Shown: positions 34,507-38,229 of the stretch, one piece after another
Position numbering within the stretch: the stretch's first letter is position 1
Layout: every line of letters starts with the position of its first letter
DNA from: Verrucomicrobiales bacterium
GTDB taxonomy: Bacteria > Verrucomicrobiota > Verrucomicrobiia > Methylacidiphilales > JAAUTS01
Direction of reading: 5' to 3'
Assembly (NCBI GenBank): GCA_031265365.1
Contig: JAISCS010000172.1
Location: 1 to 38,229, forward strand
Length of the DNA stretch: 38,229 bases
Translations under genes and position numbers: made by a program
The notes under the pieces: generated by a model
What the model saw: the letters and a program-made list of their open reading frames with translations, nothing else
The model's database searches: none
What the model was told of the DNA's origin: nothing

Positions 34507-35925
34507 ATGAATTTTTCGCGTTGCCTATGCGCCGCCGCCCTCGCCGTGTTTTTGCTTGCGCTGTTGTTGCGCTGGCCGGGGTTGGGTGATATGCCGTTTC
34601 ACACGGACGAGGCGAATAACGCGCTGTTGCTGGAGGAGTCATTGTCGGCGGGCGGTTTTCAGTACCGGCCGCATGAGCATCACGGGCCGACGTTGTTCTG
34701 GCTGGCCGGGGTGCCGTGCAAAATCCTGGGGGTGAGTTCCATGTCGCAAATGGAGGCGTGGGCGCTGCGGTTGACGACGGTGTGGTGCGGGGCATTGGCG
34801 GCGGCGTCGGTGTTGTTGCTCGCGCCGTGGCTGGGGAAGGTTCCGGCGTTGCTCGCGGCGCTGATGGTCTGCGTCGCCGCGCCGTTTCATTATTATAGCC
34901 GCGTCTTCATCCATGAAAGTTTGCTGCTGCTGCTGACGGTGTGGTTGCTGGCGGCGTTGTGGCGCTGGCGCGAGTCGGGCCGCTGGCGATGGGCCGTCGT
35001 CAGCGGCGCGCTGGCGGGATTGATGGTGGCGACCAAGGAGAACGCGGCGGTCACGGTCGTTCTCGTGGGCTGGCCGTTTTGGCTGGGCTTTCGTGAAAAA
35101 CCATTGGGGTTCGCGCCAAGACGCCGAGACGCCAAGTTAATTTTTGGGGCGGGGCTGGTCGCGCTGGCGGTGGTGTTGGTGTGCATTGGACCGGAGAATT
35201 TGTGGCGGGCGATGGCGTTGCATACGCGGCGCGGGTTGGGGGCCGAGCATCATTGGCCGTGGTGGCAATTCTTCGCGTGGTTCGGTTCGTGGCATGGGCC
35301 GGGGTTGCCGTGGAGTGTGTGGCTGGGGTCGCTGGCGGCGACGACGGCGGTGCTGTTTCAATGGCGCGAACCGGCGGTGAGGATTTTGGCGACGGGGCTG
35401 GCCGGGTTGTTGTTGTTCCATTGCGCGCTGCCATACAAGACGCCGTGGTTGATGCTGGAGCCGCTGCTGTTGTTGACGCTGCTGGCGGGCGTCGGGCTGG
35501 ACGGGCTGCGGCGGCGCCGGTCGCTGATGGTCGGCGGGCTGGTGCTGGGCGTGTTCTTCGCGCTGCTGCTGGCGGAAACTTGGGCGCGCAGTTTTCACCA
35601 TCAGGCGCGCGCGGATAATCCGCTGGCTTACGCACCGTCGGCGCCGGCGATGAACGACCTCGCGCGCGACTTGGCGGCGCGCTGCCCGCCGGACGCGGTG
35701 ATTCAAGTGGTCGCCGGGGATTACTGGCCGCTGCCGTGGGTGTTGCGGAAGTTTCCCAACGCCGGCTTTTGGCCGGGTGAGCCGCGGCGGTGGTTTGGTG
35801 ACGTGCTGATTTGCGCGCCGGAAATCATTGGCCGGGTGCCGGACGCGGGCGCGTGGCGGTTCACGCCGTATGCGTTGCGGCCCGGCGTCATTGTGTTGGT
35901 CGGCTTTCGCAAGGGGGCATGGTGA
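34507..35925 (+). CDS. Agl23-like polytopic glycosyltransferase (PMT/GT39-like)
   Basis: A 472-residue membrane protein with about ten to twelve helices. It resembles the TIGR03663 'flippase activity-associated protein Agl23' group, which is related to ArnT/PMT-type transferases using lipid-linked sugars. The first periplasmic loop has MPFHTDEANNALLLEESLS (Asp-Glu acidic pair), then FQYRPHEHHGPTLFWLAGVP. Further on are HYYSRVFIHESLLLLLTVWL and GLMVATKENAAVTVVLVGWP, all typical of the group. The segment at about residues 201-211 (FAPRRRDAKL) is encoded by a copy of a dispersed DNA repeat found elsewhere in spacers. The stop overlaps the start of apbE (ATG 35919 within ATGGTGA), which indicates translational coupling. 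The sugar donor and acceptor are unknown. Confidence 0.75.
   Translation: MNFSRCLCAAALAVFLLALLLRWPGLGDMPFHTDEANNALLLEESLSAGGFQYRPHEHHGPTLFWLAGVPCKILGVSSMSQMEAWALRLTTVWCGALAAASVLLLAPWLGKVPALLAALMVCVAAPFHYYSRVFIHESLLLLLTVWLLAALWRWRESGRWRWAVVSGALAGLMVATKENAAVTVVLVGWPFWLGFREKPLGFAPRRRDAKLIFGAGLVALAVVLVCIGPENLWRAMALHTRRGLGAEHHWPWWQFFAWFGSWHGPGLPWSVWLGSLAATTAVLFQWREPAVRILATGLAGLLLFHCALPYKTPWLMLEPLLLLTLLAGVGLDGLRRRRSLMVGGLVLGVFFALLLAETWARSFHHQARADNPLAYAPSAPAMNDLARDLAARCPPDAVIQVVAGDYWPLPWVLRKFPNAGFWPGEPRRWFGDVLICAPEIIGRVPDAGAWRFTPYALRPGVIVLVGFRKGAW
35110..35139 (+). repeat. Dispersed CGCCGAGACGCCAAG repeat inside the Agl23-like gene
   Basis: 35110-35139 (TTCGCGCCAAGACGCCGAGA then CGCCAAGTTA) matches the intergenic unit at 33669-33698 at about 26 of 28 positions. 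It is in frame, encodes FAPRRRDAKL, and sits in a basic loop between hydrophobic helices. Confidence 0.75.
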
Positions 35926-36812
35926 GTGGCGACGTCGTCAAGGACCCGCCCGCGCGGGTGTTCCGGCATCAGGCGATGGCGACGTGGTTTGAGTTGCACC
36001 TCGCTGATGGTGATAAAAAATTCGCCGCCGGCGCCGCGACGGAGGCGTTTCGGTTGCTCGACCATTTGGAGGAACTGTTGAGCCGTTACCGCGAGGAGAG
36101 CGAGGTGTCCATCATCGCGCGGCTGCGGGACGGCGAGTCGTTCATCGCGGACGGCGTGGTGTTCGACTGCCTCGCCCGCGCGCTGACGCTGACAGAGCGG
36201 ACCGGCGGCGCGTTCGACCCGGCGCTGGGCGCGTTCGCCGACCAACGGCGCGGCGCGGGTGGTGACGGCGGCGCGCGCGGGCGTTTGCTGCTGGACGCGG
36301 CGACGCTGGCGGTGACATGCGAGGGCGCGCCGGTGCCGCTGGACCTCGGCGCCATCGGCAAGGGCTACGCGCTCGACCGCATGGTGGAATTGTTGCGCGA
36401 GTGGGGCGTGGCCGGCGCGCTGCTGGTAGCCGGCGGCAGTTCGGTCAAAACGCTGGCGGTCGGCAGCGACGGCGCGCTGTGGTGGTCGAGCAGTTTGCCG
36501 GACAGTGGGATGTTGTGGTTGCAAAACGCCGCGCTGGGGTGTTCCGGCATCGCCGTGCAGGGCGCGCATATCATTGACCCAACCACTGGCCGACCCGCTG
36601 ACCGTCACGCCCGCGCGTGGGCCGTCGCGCCGGACGCCGCTGACGCCGACGCTTTTTCCACGGCGTTCATGACGTTGCCGGAGGAGGTTGTCGCCGGACT
36701 TTGCCGCCGGTATCAGCTCGCCGCCGCCGTCCAATCCGCCGATGGTGAGGCGGTGCGCTGGCTGGTTCCGCCGGAGTTGGCGAGGCACGGCGCGGTTTTT
36801 TGGGCGCATTGA
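35919..36812 (+). CDS. apbE: FAD:protein FMN transferase (ApbE family)
   Basis: A 297-residue ApbE-like flavin transferase, which attaches FMN from FAD to a Thr/Ser of target proteins in the envelope. Visible motifs are FRHQAMATWFELHL, LLDHLEELLSRYREESEVS, GGAFDPALGAFADQRR, LDLGAIGKGYALDRMVELL, GALLVAGGSSVKTLA (family form GGD/N), GIAVQGAHIIDPTTGRPA and the metal-site region AADADAFSTAFMTL. No signal peptide or lipobox is visible, although most exported ApbE proteins have one. The start ATG 35919 overlaps the upstream stop codon; the frame is open farther upstream but there it overlaps the transferase gene. No obvious FMN-binding target (Rnf/Nqr, FMN_bind domain) lies in the window. Confidence 0.88.
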   Translation: MVSGDVVKDPPARVFRHQAMATWFELHLADGDKKFAAGAATEAFRLLDHLEELLSRYREESEVSIIARLRDGESFIADGVVFDCLARALTLTERTGGAFDPALGAFADQRRGAGGDGGARGRLLLDAATLAVTCEGAPVPLDLGAIGKGYALDRMVELLREWGVAGALLVAGGSSVKTLAVGSDGALWWSSSLPDSGMLWLQNAALGCSGIAVQGAHIIDPTTGRPADRHARAWAVAPDAADADAFSTAFMTLPEEVVAGLCRRYQLAAAVQSADGEAVRWLVPPELARHGAVFWAH

Positions 36813-36815
36813 ACT

Positions 36816-36848
36816 CCAGTCACGAAGACGCGAAGGCGCAAAGTTTTT
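36816..36848. repeat. Dispersed ACGAAGACGCGAAGGCGCAAAG repeat unit
   Basis: One unit of the CGC-GAGACGC family (GAAGACGCGAAGGCGCAAAG) just after the apbE stop. The remaining spacer to 37025 shows no gene or clear terminator. Confidence 0.6.
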
Positions 36849-37025
36849 TGGAAATTGGTAACGGCGGCAAGGTCTTCCCGCAAGTGGTGGCGACATTTTG
36901 TAATCGTTACAGACGTGGGGGCACAGCGTTATTGAGACCGTGCGGCAGTCACAAAAATATCGTCAAGCTATTGATTTACTGACTATTGCGCCAATTTTTA
37001 CGGTTCTCGCTGTTTTTACCCAGTC

Positions 37026-37244
37026 TCAAAAATCATCCTTGCGGACGCTGATGACTTCGACTTCGATGACTTCATCGTTGGCGGACTTTTTAACCGGTTC
37101 CCCGCGCTTGGTGGCGCTGGACGGAGCCGGGGGCTTGGGTGGGGCGAGGAGAGTGCCGAGGATTTTGCCGACGATGGCGAAGAAGCCGACGATGCCGAGG
37201 AAGATAAACAGCAGGAACGCGCCGATGATGCGGAGGAGGGTCAT
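37026..37244 (-). CDS. Small single-pass membrane protein of unknown function
   Basis: A 72-residue protein with one long N-terminal hydrophobic helix (IIGAFLLFIFLGIVGFFAIV), a Pro-rich hinge (LLAPPKPPAPSSA) and a charged C-terminus with EVIEVEVISVRKDDF. It starts one base after the stop of the 197-residue gene and follows floA on the same strand, so it is probably the third gene of that operon. No family was recognised. The orientation is likely N-out/C-in or the reverse; sequence does not settle it. Confidence 0.65.
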   Translation of the reverse strand: MTLLRIIGAFLLFIFLGIVGFFAIVGKILGTLLAPPKPPAPSSATKRGEPVKKSANDEVIEVEVISVRKDDF

Positions 37245-37245
37245 G

Positions 37246-37839
37246 TCAACTCCTCATGGCCAGCGGCGCGGCAAGGATTTCGCTCATGATGACGGCTTCG
37301 CGGATGGATTGGCGGTGGTGGAAACGGGCGCGGACAGGGTGCGCGGCGCGGTGGTCGGCGCTGACGGTGGGGGCGGCGACGGGGACGATGTTGGTGGCGT
37401 TGGCGGTGAATTTTTCCGCGAGGTCGCGCTGCACGGCGAACTCGCGCTCGTCAATTTGGTCGAGCGGGCGGGATTCGTAGTCGGAGACGCGGACGAATTT
37501 TTCGCCGCCGTCATGGCCGCTGGCGGTGGCGGCCACGGGCAGCGGGGGTGGTTTGACGGCTCTGGCGGTGGCGGATGGCAGCCTGACGGGGGCTGACGGT
37601 GGCGGTTCGGTTATCGTTATCGCGTCGTCATCGGTCTGGTCTTTGCCGAGGGCTTCGAGCAAGTCTTCCCAGTCGTCGCGCGCGGGTTTGGGCGGCGGCG
37701 CGGGTGCCCATGCGGGCCGCTGACGGTGGGCCGGCTTCTGCGGTTGTTGCTTGTTGGCCTTGGCAATCTTGACGATAAAATTGACGATAACCACCGCGAA
37801 GATGATTAGCGGGACAATGATGTCGCTAAGTTTTTCCAT
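37246..37839 (-). CDS. Membrane-anchored protein of unknown function in the floA operon
   Basis: A 197-residue protein with an N-terminal helix (DIIVPLIIFAVVIVNFIVKI), a long low-complexity Pro/Ala-rich middle (KPAHRQRPAWAPAPPPKPAR, then EPPPSAPVRLPS), and a C-terminal tail ending SIREAVIMSEILAAPLAMR. That tail resembles a short conserved C-terminal motif that I associate, from memory, with small PVC-group membrane proteins. It begins 24 bases after floA, so it is very likely co-transcribed. The DNA word ACCGTCAGCG or its one-mismatch form occurs three times in this short gene in three different frames (37359, 37591, 37718). It looks like a tethered cytoplasmic or periplasmic tail protein that may partner with flotillin; that is inference from position only. 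Confidence 0.7.
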   Translation of the reverse strand: MEKLSDIIVPLIIFAVVIVNFIVKIAKANKQQPQKPAHRQRPAWAPAPPPKPARDDWEDLLEALGKDQTDDDAITITEPPPSAPVRLPSATARAVKPPPLPVAATASGHDGGEKFVRVSDYESRPLDQIDEREFAVQRDLAEKFTANATNIVPVAAPTVSADHRAAHPVRARFHHRQSIREAVIMSEILAAPLAMRS

Positions 37840-37863
37840 AATCGGTCACCGGTAGCGGCGGTA

Positions 37864-38229
37864 TTATTGCTGGGTCTTGTGCGGGTTATTGTCACCGGCG
37901 ATGGAGGAGCGCATGGAGGTGTCGGCTTGGATGTTGCGGTACTTCATGTAGTCAATCACGCCCAGGTTGCCCTGCCGGAAGGCCTCGGCGATGGCCATCG
38001 GCACCTCGGCCTCGGCCTCGACGACTTTGGCGCGCATTTCCTCGACGCGGGCTTTCATTTCTTGCTCGGTGGCGACGGCGGCGGCGCGGCGCACTTCGGC
38101 CTTGGCTTGCGCGACGCGCTTGTCGGCCTCGGCCTGGTCGGCTTGCAGGCGGGCGCCGATGTTTTCGCCGACGTCAACGTCAGCGATGTCAATCGAGAGA
38201 ATTTCAAACGCGGTGCCGCTGTCGAGGCC
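37864..38229 (-). CDS. floA: Flotillin-like protein FloA, C-terminal 121 residues (5' part outside window)
   Basis: The frame is open to the window edge. The visible part contains the end of the SPFH region ([20 protein letters not shown]), the coiled-coil Glu/Ala-rich stretch ([40 protein letters not shown]) and the FloA-type ending [20 protein letters not shown]. FloA proteins (formerly YqfA/UPF0365) are inner-membrane scaffolds of functional membrane microdomains and help organise secretion and envelope synthesis. The partner nfeD/yqeZ gene usually lies upstream and would be outside the window. Two small membrane-protein genes follow directly downstream. Confidence 0.93.
   Translation of the reverse strand, partial: GLDSGTAFEILSIDIADVDVGENIGARLQADQAEADKRVAQAKAEVRRAAAVATEQEMKARVEEMRAKVVEAEAEVPMAIAEAFRQGNLGVIDYMKYRNIQADTSMRSSIAGDNNPHKTQQ

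Overview
The window looks like a chromosomal segment of a Gram-negative, GC-rich bacterium, most probably of the PVC group (Verrucomicrobiota, Kiritimatiellota or Lentisphaerota). This is an inference. It rests on a huge autotransporter passenger with an autotransporter-associated beta-strand repeat, a tandem pair of PilB-type ATPases followed by PilC, a FloA flotillin next to two small unknown membrane proteins, a CBM9-like secreted glycoside hydrolase, and many dispersed palindromes. A single-chain pyruvate:ferredoxin oxidoreductase suggests anaerobic or fermentative metabolism.

Layout. 1-656: 3' part of an IS110-type transposase. 693-2441: a DUF192 lipoprotein divergent from hflX. 2442-2671: a 142-bp palindromic element and a bidirectional terminator. 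2672-7315 (minus): pilC and two PilB/GspE-type ATPases, then gatB to 8818. 9020-10192: a lower-GC GT87-like membrane glycosyltransferase. 10193-10781: repeat-rich spacer. 10782-13973: SWIM/SNF2 helicase. 14268-15571: a membrane-anchored L,D-transpeptidase apparently split across a -1 frameshift signal. 15673-16341 (minus): lytic transglycosylase. 16595-18874: priA. 18999-19340 (minus): unknown small protein. 19410-25412: 2000-residue autotransporter. 25530-29425: tRNA-Ser(GGA), pyruvate:ferredoxin oxidoreductase and tRNA-Arg(CCG). 29442-29752: nested palindromes. 29780-33445 (minus): secreted glycoside hydrolase. 33793-36812: discoidin-like secreted protein, Agl23-like glycosyltransferase, ApbE. 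37026-38229 (minus): floA (partial) and two small membrane proteins.

The most notable signal cuts across the genes. The 10-mer ACCGTCAGCG (reverse CGCTGACGGT) occurs at least 24 times, 14 of them outside the autotransporter. It lies on both strands, in all five reading frames that do not contain a stop, three times within one small gene (one copy with a single mismatch), and once inside an intergenic terminator. That is how a DNA-level word behaves, such as an uptake sequence or a recombination/segregation motif, not a protein motif. Other findings are an in-register A_AAA_AAG slippery site directly before a stop and a hairpin, a family of 142-bp palindromes with variable inner hairpins, and a dispersed repeat that has become part of a membrane-protein coding sequence.

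Functionally the window mixes housekeeping functions (HflX, GatB, PriA, tRNAs), envelope biogenesis (transpeptidase, transglycosylase, flotillin), surface and secretion systems (type IV pilus assembly, autotransporter) and carbohydrate or glycan genes. All counts were made by eye.
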